A stretch of DNA of 64,000 nt from Cytophagales bacterium (GTDB taxonomy: Bacteria; Bacteroidota; Bacteroidia; Cytophagales; Cyclobacteriaceae): positions 1-64,000 of the forward strand of contig JADBYQ010000025.1 in assembly GCA_020402945.1 (NCBI GenBank). The letters are read 5' to 3'. Below are positions 7,756 through 15,455 of the stretch, piece after piece. Under the pieces are notes generated by a model. It was not told the origin of the DNA and did not search any database. It saw only the letters and a list, made by a program, of their open reading frames with translations. The stretch's first letter is position 1. Each line of letters opens with the position of its first letter. Both the position numbers and the translations under genes were made by a program.

Positions 7756-8628
7756 ATGTATATTCAACCGCTTCATCCACAAGGGCCAAGTTTTTCGCGC
7801 ATCATCACCGGTGTATGGCGGTGGCACACGTTGTCTACTGAAACGGTGGAACGGTTGATTCATACTTCGCTAGATGAAGGTATCACCACTTTCGACCATG
7901 CCGATATTTATGGAGATCATAGTTGTGAAGAGTTGTTTGGCAACGCATTGAAAAAAGACGCGTCTCTTCGAGAGAAGATTCAGCTTGTCACAAAATGTGG
8001 CATCAAGTTTAGTTCTGCCAAGCGGCCTGCTACCTGGGTCAAACATTACGACACATCGGAAGAGCATATCACCTGGTCGGTTGAGAATTCATTAAAGATG
8101 TTGCATACCGATCATCTTGACTTGCTGTTAATTCACCGACCCGATCCACTTCTTGATCCGCATGAAGTATCGGAAACATTTGTGAAGTTAAAGGCAGCTG
8201 GTAAGGTCTTGCACTTTGGCGTTTCGAATTTCACGCCCTCACAATTTGAAATGCTGCAGCATTTTTTACCGTTCCCATTGGTCACTAATCAAATTGAGAT
8301 TTCGCTTTCGCGGATCGATCCACTTTTCAATGGAGATTTGGACTTAATGCTGAAGCATGGGGCAAGCGCAATGGCATGGTCACCACTGGGTGGTGGAAAG
8401 CTCCATTTTGAAGAACGTGTTTGGTTTGCAAAAGCCGCCAAGTACAATGCTTCTTATAGTCAGTTGGCACTGGCATGGTTGCTTAAACATCCTTCCCATA
8501 TTTTTCCCATCCTTGGCACAACTAAACCAGAGCGAATCACTGAAGCGGCTAAATCGGTCGACATTGATTTAGATAAACAGGATTGGTTTGAAATGTTGAA
8601 GTGGGTGATGGGGAGGGAAGTAGACTAG
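7756..8628 (+). CDS. Aldo/keto reductase, YdhF-like
   Basis: 290 residues forming one TIM-barrel oxidoreductase that uses NADPH. The catalytic tetrad is visible: Asp and Tyr in FDHADIYG (about 49-56), Lys in LVTKCGI and His in LLLIHRPDP. Cofactor-binding segments AWSPLGGGKL and ILGTTKPERITEA follow. The DHADIYG/HRPDPL pattern and short length are closest to the E. coli YdhF branch. Substrate is unknown. The next gene starts three bases after its stop. Confidence 0.92.
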   Translation: MYIQPLHPQGPSFSRIITGVWRWHTLSTETVERLIHTSLDEGITTFDHADIYGDHSCEELFGNALKKDASLREKIQLVTKCGIKFSSAKRPATWVKHYDTSEEHITWSVENSLKMLHTDHLDLLLIHRPDPLLDPHEVSETFVKLKAAGKVLHFGVSNFTPSQFEMLQHFLPFPLVTNQIEISLSRIDPLFNGDLDLMLKHGASAMAWSPLGGGKLHFEERVWFAKAAKYNASYSQLALAWLLKHPSHIFPILGTTKPERITEAAKSVDIDLDKQDWFEMLKWVMGREVD

Positions 8629-8631
8629 CGC

Positions 8632-10290
8632 ATGCCTCCACAAATTGGATATCTCATTTTACTAACAATTCTTTTTGTTTCGGTTGTACTGATACTCCGA
8701 CTCATCAACAAAAAAAGACAAAAAAAGAAAAAGTTAGAGCTCCGCGCCCGTTGGGCGAAGCCTAAATCTGTTCCATTCGAATTCGACAGAATTAAAAAGT
8801 ATTCAGATTTATCGCAAGGTGATCCGTTTCATCGGCTTACCGAGCAGACGATAGAAGATATTGACTTATATAGTCTGTTTTCATTTATTGATAGAACAAC
8901 CAGTCGCGTTGGGCAGCAGGTGTTATACGCAAAAGTCATGCAGCCTACCGATCAATTGCATAATCCGTTAGATCCTTTTATTGACGCCTTTAAAAAAGAC
9001 GAACTGCTGCGCGAAGAAGTTCAATTTGAACTTGCAAAATTAAACCACACCGATGCCTATCACATCGCCTCATTAATGGGTGGTGATCTTTTAAAACGAC
9101 CGAAATGGTTATGGGCTATTTACTTGAATCTGGCTTTGTTACTAGTGCTGGCGTTGCTGGCGTTTAGTTATCCGGTTTGTCTCATTCTGATGATTGTGCC
9201 CTTCACGGCAAATATGTTGGTGCACTACTGGAATAAAGGAAATACCTATCAGTTTATACGGTCTTTCCCTCTGCTAAACGTGTTAATCCAGGTATCGAAT
9301 GCATTACTAAAAAGAGGAAAACTCTTTTCGAATGCGCAAGCGATTGAAGCCATTGGAAGCTTGCGATCCTTTCAGCGGAAATCCAGGTTTATTTCCTTGA
9401 GTGGCAATGATGGGTTAGGGGCAGAACTAAGTCAAATCGGATTGTACTTTGTCGAGCTCATCAAGATATTTTTCCTGGTGGAAGTCATATCCCTATTTCG
9501 AATTATCCATGAACTTGAAAAGAAACGAGAAGCCATTTCCGAGTTATTCACCTACGTGGGAAATATTGATTTGGCCATTTCAATCCTATCTCTTCGGGCA
9601 GGTTCATTGAAAACCTGCCAGCCAAATCTCACTGACTCCAAAAAGAGAATTATCGCCCGAGGCATCTTCCATCCGCTGATTGAAGCATGTATAAAAAATG
9701 ACCTGACCATCGATGGGAAAAGTGTTCTGATTACCGGCTCAAATATGTCGGGCAAATCAACTTTCTTGCGAACACTCACTATTAACTCCATACTTGCACA
9801 AACCATTTATACCTGTTTTGCCGATGAATTTGTTTCGCCTCCTATCAAGCAATTTTCATCCATTCGCATTGACGACAACTTGTTTCAAGGCAAAAGCTAT
9901 TACTTCCAAGAAGTGAAAATTATGGCCTCTTTATTAACGGAAGCTGAAAGTTCGCACCAGAACCTATTCGTATTGGACGAAGTTTTCAAAGGAACCAACA
10001 CGGCTGAGCGAATTGGTGCAGCAAAAGCTATCCTCTCTTACTTAAATAGAAAAGATAACATTGTCATCGTGTCCACACACGATATTGAGCTGGCAGAAAT
10101 GCTTTCATCAGAGTACGACTTGCATCATTTCACCGAAACGGTGGAAAGCAAAGAATTACATTTCGATCACACACTAAAGCCAGGTCCTTTGACCACTCGA
10201 AATGCCATTAAGCTTTTGGAACTCGCCAACTATCCGAAGGAGGTAATTGATGAGGCGAAAAAAGTGAGCAATGGATTGCTCAAGCATTGA
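8632..10290 (+). CDS. Membrane-anchored MutS-family ATPase
   Basis: 552 residues. An N-terminal membrane helix (YLILLTILFVSVVLILRLI) is followed by a Lys/Arg-rich stretch, and a second hydrophobic pair lies at about 160-200 (LWAIYLNLALLLVLALLAF). The C-terminal half is a complete MutS ATPase domain: Walker A GSNMSGKS at 369-376, Walker B LFVLDEVFKGTNT, and the switch VSTHDIELA. The mismatch-recognition domains I and II of true MutS are absent, and so is the Smr domain of MutS2. This is the short membrane MutS-like group seen in Bacteroidota, of unknown role. A genuine MutS is encoded at 57639. A hairpin lies inside the gene at 9597-9619. Confidence 0.88.
   Translation: MPPQIGYLILLTILFVSVVLILRLINKKRQKKKKLELRARWAKPKSVPFEFDRIKKYSDLSQGDPFHRLTEQTIEDIDLYSLFSFIDRTTSRVGQQVLYAKVMQPTDQLHNPLDPFIDAFKKDELLREEVQFELAKLNHTDAYHIASLMGGDLLKRPKWLWAIYLNLALLLVLALLAFSYPVCLILMIVPFTANMLVHYWNKGNTYQFIRSFPLLNVLIQVSNALLKRGKLFSNAQAIEAIGSLRSFQRKSRFISLSGNDGLGAELSQIGLYFVELIKIFFLVEVISLFRIIHELEKKREAISELFTYVGNIDLAISILSLRAGSLKTCQPNLTDSKKRIIARGIFHPLIEACIKNDLTIDGKSVLITGSNMSGKSTFLRTLTINSILAQTIYTCFADEFVSPPIKQFSSIRIDDNLFQGKSYYFQEVKIMASLLTEAESSHQNLFVLDEVFKGTNTAERIGAAKAILSYLNRKDNIVIVSTHDIELAEMLSSEYDLHHFTETVESKELHFDHTLKPGPLTTRNAIKLLELANYPKEVIDEAKKVSNGLLKH
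9597..9619. repeat. Hairpin inside the MutS-like coding region
   Basis: Arms GGCAGGTT (9597-9604) and AACCTGCC (9612-9619) surround a 7-base loop within the coding sequence. The arm core AGGT/ACCT resembles the arms of the array at the window start. It may be an in-frame insertion of a REP-like element; the codons read RAGSLKTCQ. Confidence 0.5.
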
Positions 10291-10318
10291 AGTGCCCGGC
10301 AAGCCTGAGGTTCTTTTA

Positions 10319-10840
10319 CTATTCTAACTCTACAATTATTTCAATCTCCACAGCCATACCCATAGGCAAGGCATACATTCCCACTGCAGAGCGCGCGTGT
10401 TTTCCTTTCTCGCCAAAAACGGCCACCATTAAATCTGAAAAACCATTGATCACTTTCGGTTGGTCTCCAAACGTTTCGGTACAATTCACCATGCCTAGAA
10501 CTTTTACGATTCTCTTTACTTTATTCAAATCACCAATTTCGGATTTCAACGTAGAGAGAAGAGATATCCCGGTCTGCCTTGCTGCATCATAGCCTTGCTC
10601 GATGGTTAAGTCTTTGCCTACTTTTCCAATGATGTTGCTGCCATCCGGCTTCGTAGGTCCGTGGCCTGACAAGTAAAGTAAGTTGCCCGTTCTTACTGCT
10701 TTCACATAATTTGCAATGGGCTTGCCAGGCGAAAATAGTTCGATGTTTAATTCCTTCAACTTCTTATCAAAGTCGATTTTTTGTGCCGTGCAAATGCCCA
10801 GGTTAAATAAGAAAACCAGAACGAGTGTAAATGATTTCAT
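10319..10840 (-). CDS. Secreted RidA family protein
   Basis: 173 residues: a signal peptide (MKSFTLVLVFLFNLGICTAQ), then a RidA/YjgF domain with the signature RSAVGMYALPMGMAVEIEII near the C-terminus and YLSGHGPTKPDGS in the core. Cytoplasmic RidA deaminates reactive enamines and imines; here the Arg of the signature is kept, but the protein is about 45 residues longer and exported, so a periplasmic variant role is likely. It converges on the MutS-like gene with a 28-bp gap. Confidence 0.88.
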   Translation of the reverse strand: MKSFTLVLVFLFNLGICTAQKIDFDKKLKELNIELFSPGKPIANYVKAVRTGNLLYLSGHGPTKPDGSNIIGKVGKDLTIEQGYDAARQTGISLLSTLKSEIGDLNKVKRIVKVLGMVNCTETFGDQPKVINGFSDLMVAVFGEKGKHARSAVGMYALPMGMAVEIEIIVELE

Positions 10841-10871
10841 AAGAGAGTTTTATAGACCAAATATGATTTAT

Positions 10872-11105
10872 CTAAATGCCAATTAGTTCGTGAATGGAAT
10901 AAACCTCGTCAAGTGCTAAAAAGGAAAGATTTTCGCCATCAATAATTTCAAAGTCTTCTTTTTGCAATCGAGTCAATGACTCAATCTGCTTGAATTTCTC
11001 AAGCGGCACAATACAAGTCCTGTCGTTAGATAGAGACAGCAGCATGGAACTGTTTCTGACAAACTTCACGTCAGTGACTTCAATTTCTGTTGTGGTTGTT
11101 GCCAT
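10872..11105 (-). CDS. DUF2442-like small protein
   Basis: 77 residues matching the DUF2442 pattern: an opening strand TDVKFVRNSSMLLSLSNDR, the IVPLEKFKQIESL helix, then EIIDGENLSFLALDEVYSIHELIG. Family members often sit beside RelE-like or DUF4160 toxins as possible antitoxins, but no partner gene is adjacent here. It lies just upstream of the RidA gene on the same strand (31-bp gap). Confidence 0.72.
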   Translation of the reverse strand: MATTTTEIEVTDVKFVRNSSMLLSLSNDRTCIVPLEKFKQIESLTRLQKEDFEIIDGENLSFLALDEVYSIHELIGI

Positions 11106-11194
11106 TCTCGGAAGGTAGTTCGATTGATTGCTTTTCTGCCATGTAAATATAGCCAGAGTAAGTAAATGGCCTCACACACATCTTAAAAAGGTTA

Positions 11195-11263
11195 GCCACG
11201 AATACACGAATTTACACGAATTTTTCGTGCCTCGATTTGTGCCTATTAGAGTGGATTCGTGGC
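11195..11263. repeat. Small MITE-like inverted repeat element
   Basis: A 69-bp segment bounded by GCCACGAAT (11195-11203) and ATTCGTGGC (11255-11263), with an inner hairpin CACGAA-TTT-TTCGTG (11215-11229) and an extra direct repeat ACACGAATTTACACGAA. It fills the gap between the DUF2442-like and YcxB-like genes. It looks like a dispersed palindromic element rather than an operator, since both neighbours read toward lower coordinates. Confidence 0.6.
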
Positions 11264-11338
11264 AAAAGAACAGACGGTGCTTAAGTCAAGTAAGTAATTT
11301 GAGAAAGTTTAGCTACCTAACAAGACGTACAAAAACAA

Positions 11339-11815
11339 CTACGCCTTCAGCAAGCCTTTATTTTTCAAAATGCTAGTTAGAAACTTGCGTTCGTTTTCAG
11401 TAGTAAATATTTTGAAGGGTAAATGAATCAATTGCGCCTTATTCACAAAAAGAACAAACGCCTCTTTGGTCACCTTGGCGCTTTTGATTTGATCCCACTT
11501 CATTGGCATGCCTTCGCGAGCATTCAACTTCATCACAATTTGTTGACTGGTAATTTCGTACGAGAATCTCTCAAAAAGCATCTTGCCTTGCTCTAATTGC
11601 GTGACCCCATAAAATTGGATCCACCAAAAAAGTAAATACAACCCCGCAGCGGTAAATGCGCCAATGAACCACCAAATGCTTGGGATCCACAAATACAAAA
11701 GGCAGATGGCTACCACAATCAAACTTACCCACCACTGCTGAAGCAGGATGTTTCGCAACGCCATACGGATGTAGTCTTTCTTTTCTAAGCGATAGTTTTT
11801 GGTCTTAACAATCAT
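11339..11815 (-). CDS. YcxB-like membrane protein
   Basis: 158 residues with two adjacent membrane helices (about 30-75: WWVSLIVVAICLLYLWIP and WFIGAFTAAGLYLLFWW), then a soluble domain with FERFSYEITSQQIVMKL and MKWDQIKSAKVTKEAFVLFV. This two-helix plus PH-like sandwich layout is that of YcxB-like proteins. Function is unknown. It is followed downstream, after a gap with the MITE-like element, by the DUF2442 gene. Confidence 0.75.
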   Translation of the reverse strand: MIVKTKNYRLEKKDYIRMALRNILLQQWWVSLIVVAICLLYLWIPSIWWFIGAFTAAGLYLLFWWIQFYGVTQLEQGKMLFERFSYEITSQQIVMKLNAREGMPMKWDQIKSAKVTKEAFVLFVNKAQLIHLPFKIFTTENERKFLTSILKNKGLLKA

Positions 11816-11902
11816 AATTCTAACTGAATGGGTCGCAAAAATAGCTGATTTTTTGGAAGGATGTATAGTTAGTTTTAGGCAAAGAAGGAAACAGCCCTCA
11901 GG

Positions 11903-12766
11903 TCATTTAACCACCTTTAGACTCAGGTCAAGGCTTTTGGTAGAATGCGTCAACGCACCCATTGAAATAAAATCCACGCCAGTTTCGGCCACTGCACGCA
12001 ATGTGTTTTCGGTAATTCCCCCACTTGCTTCCGTTTTGTATTTTCCATTAATCAAGTGGACGGACTTTCGCATATCATTCAAGCTCATGTTATCCAGCAT
12101 GATCGTATCAACACCCCCCACACGGATTACTTCTTCCACTTCTTTGAGGTTACGCACCTCAATCTCAATTTTTAAATCTTTATTTTTCTCCTTGAGGTAT
12201 CGGTGAGCATTTTCAATAGCTTTTTGCACACCCCCGGCCATGTCAATGTGATTGTCTTTGAGCATTACCATGTCATACAAAGCAAACCGATGATTCTGAC
12301 CTCCTCCAATTGCCACCGCCCACTTTTCCATGGCGCGAAAATTCGGAGTCGTCTTGCGCGTGTCGAGCAGTTTGGTGGAAGTCCCTTCAAGCATTTGACA
12401 AAGCGCTTTTGTGTGGGTAGCTATACCGCTCATCCGCTGCATACAATTGAGTACTAAACGTTCGGCCGATAAAATGGACTGTGCCTGACCGGTGACTTCA
12501 AAAGCAACTTCACCCCGGTGAACCAAGTCTCCATCGTGCTTGAAATAGGTTACTTGAAGGGCGGGATCAACTTGCTGAAATATTTTTTCTGCCAACGAAA
12601 GGCCGGCAATCACACCCTCATCTTTCACCAATAAACGCGCCTTGCATGGAGTATTTTTCGGGATGGCGCCTAGAGAGGAGTGATCTCCTTCACCAATGTC
12701 TTCCCCTAAAGCGGACTGTATAAATAAATGAATGGCCTCCTCTGTGAGGTACGCTGGTGAAATCAT
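11903..12766 (-). CDS. nadC: Nicotinate-nucleotide pyrophosphorylase (carboxylating)
   Basis: 287 residues. It converts quinolinate and PRPP to nicotinate mononucleotide in de novo NAD synthesis. Clear family segments are EDIGEGDHSS (about 22-31), SAERLVLNCMQRMSGIAT, LDTRKTTPNFR, GGGQNHRFALYDMVMLKDNHI and the C-terminal EASGGITENTLRAVAETGVDFISMGALTHS. These include the Arg, Lys and His residues that bind quinolinate and PRPP. The start overlaps the stop of the DUF4783 gene (ATGA). nadA and nadB are not in the window. Confidence 0.97.
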   Translation of the reverse strand: MISPAYLTEEAIHLFIQSALGEDIGEGDHSSLGAIPKNTPCKARLLVKDEGVIAGLSLAEKIFQQVDPALQVTYFKHDGDLVHRGEVAFEVTGQAQSILSAERLVLNCMQRMSGIATHTKALCQMLEGTSTKLLDTRKTTPNFRAMEKWAVAIGGGQNHRFALYDMVMLKDNHIDMAGGVQKAIENAHRYLKEKNKDLKIEIEVRNLKEVEEVIRVGGVDTIMLDNMSLNDMRKSVHLINGKYKTEASGGITENTLRAVAETGVDFISMGALTHSTKSLDLSLKVVK

Positions 12767-13155
12767 TCTTTGATAAAGCTGATTTCGTGAACAAAGTATT
12801 TTTTGTCTGATTCTTTTACGCGCATGAGTACGCTGTAGCTATCGCTGCCACTTTGATATTTGCCAATAGCAAACTTAAGCCCGCTCGGTGAAGAGCCGGT
12901 GTGGACAATGTTGAAATCGGCAATTGGGTGTTTCTTGAAAAAATCGCCCAATACAAACTCTGCCTGAGCCTTGCTGTAATTATTTACCTCACCCTCAATG
13001 TTGATGTCTGCCGATTGGTTGAAGTACTTTACTGCTTCTTTGGCATTATTGGCCTTAATGGCATCCTTAATAGGCGCAAAAATTTCTGCCTGCCCCCACA
13101 CGTTCGCAACGGGAATAGCCAAAAACACAATCCATAACCACTTTTTTGTTCTCAT
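12763..13155 (-). CDS. DUF4783 secreted protein
   Basis: 130 residues from the ATG at 13155, beginning with a signal peptide (MRTKKWLWIVFLAIPVANVW then GQ). An ATG at 13185 would add ten residues in front of the signal, which is unlikely. The mature part has the NTF2-like pattern of DUF4783: an N-terminal helix (IFAPIKDAIKANNAKEAVKYF), NYSKAQAEFVLGDFFKKHP, then strands ending HEISFIKE. It is probably periplasmic and its function is unknown. It is coupled to nadC by a 4-bp overlap, a common pairing in this phylum. Confidence 0.85.
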   Translation of the reverse strand: MRTKKWLWIVFLAIPVANVWGQAEIFAPIKDAIKANNAKEAVKYFNQSADINIEGEVNNYSKAQAEFVLGDFFKKHPIADFNIVHTGSSPSGLKFAIGKYQSGSDSYSVLMRVKESDKKYFVHEISFIKE

Positions 13156-13294
13156 AGGCTCTAAGTTAGGCCAAAAGTATGCCATAATCGGGGTTTGAAA
13201 AAGATATTACAGGTCAAATTAGCAGGAACATTTAGGAATAACATCGTATCTACTCATTGGCATAGTTTTGATCAGCTATTATCATGAATGAGCC

Positions 13295-13302
13295 TATATT
13301 TG
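13295..13302 (+). promoter_or_regulatory. Promoter -7 box of gpmI
   Basis: TATATTTG matches TAnnTTTG exactly, 13 bp before the ATG at 13316. A TTTG at 13267-13270 could serve as the -33 box, though its 24-bp spacing is slightly long. Confidence 0.55.
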
Positions 13303-13315
13303 AGACTTATTTTAA

Positions 13316-14851
13316 ATGGCTATGAATAAAAAAGTGCTATTGATGATATTGGATGGCTGGGGCATTGCTAAAAACCTAAAAGTTTCTGCCATCGACCACG
13401 CCCAGACTCCCTACATCAACTCTTTATACCAGAAGTATCCACATAGTAAATTAGAAGCCTCTGGTTTAGCGGTTGGGCTTCCTGCCGGGCAAATGGGCAA
13501 CTCCGAAGTGGGCCATATGAATATTGGTGCGGGAAGAGTAGTTTACCAGGACCTAGTGCGAATCAATAAAGCTGTAGAAGAAAAAGAGTTAGATGAAAAT
13601 CCAACACTGCTGGCCGCGTTTGATTATGCAAAAGCGAATAACAAGTCCGTGCATCTCATTGGTCTTGTTAGTGACGGTGGCGTTCACTCACATGTAGAGC
13701 ACGTGAAAGGGCTTTGCACGATAGCTAAAAATCTGAACGTAAAAAATCTATTTATCCATGCTTTTACCGATGGCCGAGATACAGACCCGAAAGGCGGATT
13801 TGGATACCTGTCTGATTTACAAAATCACCTCAACAAAACAACGGGTCAACTGGCCAGCATTGTGGGGCGCTACTTTGCCATGGACCGCGACAAGAGATGG
13901 GAACGCGTGAAGTTAGCCTATGATCTTTTGGTAAAAGGTGATGGCGAAAAGTCGACTGATCTATTGGCCACGCTACAAAAATCATATGATGCAGGCGTCA
14001 CCGATGAATTCATTAAACCCATCGTTGCTGTTGATGCTAACGGCAAACCGATTACAACCATACAGGAAGGCGATGTGGTCATCTGTTTTAATTTCCGCAC
14101 CGATCGCGGACGAGAGATTACCATGGCGTTGACCCAACAAGATTATCCCGAGCAGGGGATGAAGAAATTGAAACTCTATTACGTAACCCTCACCAACTAC
14201 GATGACTCCTTCAACGATGTGAAGGTGATGTTCGATAAAGATAACTTGGAAAATACATTAGGAGAAATCGTTTCGAAAGCAGGCAAGAAACAAATTCGTA
14301 TTGCTGAGACAGAGAAGTATCCACATGTGACGTTTTTCTTTTCAGGAGGGCGAGAAGATGTATTCGAAGGTGAATCGCGGTTAATGTGCCCCTCGCCAAA
14401 AGTGGCCACCTACGATCTAAAGCCGGAGATGAGTGCCAATGACATTAAGGACGAAATCATTCCTGAACTGGAAAAAGGATCTGCTGATTTTATCTGTTTG
14501 AATTTTGCCAATCCAGACATGGTTGGACACACAGGCGTATTTTCAGCGGCCGTTAAAGCAGTGGAGACAGTTGATAAATGCAACGAGGCGGTAACAGAAG
14601 TAGCGCGCAAAAATGGCTATGCCGTTATCATTATTGCAGATCACGGTAATGCTGATATTATGGTCAACGAGGATGGCAGCCCAAATACTGCACACACCAC
14701 TAACCTGGTACCTTGCATTTTAGTAGATGACTCCAAGACCTATTCTAAAATCAATGACGGCAAACTGGGTGATTTGGCACCGACTATTCTTACGTTAATG
14801 GGAATTACTATTCCTGGTGAAATGACCGGAAAGGTATTAGTGGAAAAATAG
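13316..14851 (+). CDS. gpmI: 2,3-bisphosphoglycerate-independent phosphoglycerate mutase
   Basis: 511 residues. It interconverts 3- and 2-phosphoglycerate in glycolysis and gluconeogenesis using two Mn ions. The alkaline-phosphatase-like fold is visible from LMILDGWG (9-16), the phospho-acceptor Ser63 in MGNSEVGH, DGRDTDPKG, the metal-binding IIIADHGNADIM and the C-terminal NTAHTTNLVP. Length is normal for the family. A second ATG two codons later (13322) is equally possible as start. It heads a run of plus-strand genes. Confidence 0.98.
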   Translation: MAMNKKVLLMILDGWGIAKNLKVSAIDHAQTPYINSLYQKYPHSKLEASGLAVGLPAGQMGNSEVGHMNIGAGRVVYQDLVRINKAVEEKELDENPTLLAAFDYAKANNKSVHLIGLVSDGGVHSHVEHVKGLCTIAKNLNVKNLFIHAFTDGRDTDPKGGFGYLSDLQNHLNKTTGQLASIVGRYFAMDRDKRWERVKLAYDLLVKGDGEKSTDLLATLQKSYDAGVTDEFIKPIVAVDANGKPITTIQEGDVVICFNFRTDRGREITMALTQQDYPEQGMKKLKLYYVTLTNYDDSFNDVKVMFDKDNLENTLGEIVSKAGKKQIRIAETEKYPHVTFFFSGGREDVFEGESRLMCPSPKVATYDLKPEMSANDIKDEIIPELEKGSADFICLNFANPDMVGHTGVFSAAVKAVETVDKCNEAVTEVARKNGYAVIIIADHGNADIMVNEDGSPNTAHTTNLVPCILVDDSKTYSKINDGKLGDLAPTILTLMGITIPGEMTGKVLVEK

Positions 14852-14864
14852 GCTATCTGGAAAT

Positions 14865-15452
14865 ATGACTCGGTTAAAATTCGGTGCCTTCCTTTTTGTA
14901 CTAGGCGTTATTTCGTTTTCTTGTCGGCAGGCTAATCTAAAATATGACAAGCCATACTTCGATTTTGATAGTTTGGTCAATGTCCAAATTAGCTATTTTG
15001 CCAATCAAAAAGATTCTGTTTTTAAAGTGGCAAGCGTAGATGATAAAGAAGGAAAATCATCCTTCCTGGCAGATAGTGCCCAGCTGGCCCATGAATGGGA
15101 TGTTTTTCGGCAGTTAGATGTGATAAACAAACCGACCTACAAGGGTCATTACATTGTAACTGAAGAAAAGGATTCGAAAAGTAATCTAACCGTAAGGCGC
15201 TATACGTGTGACATCAAATCTTCTGTTCCAGTAGTTCGATTCTATTTTCAAAATGATTTATCAAATCTTAAACGTATAGAATCACAATACATCGAACAGA
15301 ATGCCCTTTACTATACAACAAGGGAATTAATGCTGTCACTGGAGGGAACCCAAGGGCAGATTTATGTCTCTGACTATGCGATCAAAGGCGTTCAAAAAAT
15401 GATCCTGAGCGACTCTGTTCAATTTTCCATACATGCATATATTTCAAAATAG
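14865..15452 (+). CDS. Hypothetical lipoprotein
   Basis: 195 residues starting with a lipoprotein signal (FGAFLFVLGVISFSC; acylated Cys20). The mature chain is hydrophilic with alternating strands and no recognisable family. It sits 13 bp after gpmI and 3 bp before the ABC exporter, so it is probably in their transcript. Possibly an outer-membrane-attached accessory protein. Confidence 0.8.
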   Translation: MTRLKFGAFLFVLGVISFSCRQANLKYDKPYFDFDSLVNVQISYFANQKDSVFKVASVDDKEGKSSFLADSAQLAHEWDVFRQLDVINKPTYKGHYIVTEEKDSKSNLTVRRYTCDIKSSVPVVRFYFQNDLSNLKRIESQYIEQNALYYTTRELMLSLEGTQGQIYVSDYAIKGVQKMILSDSVQFSIHAYISK

Positions 15453-15455
15453 CCG

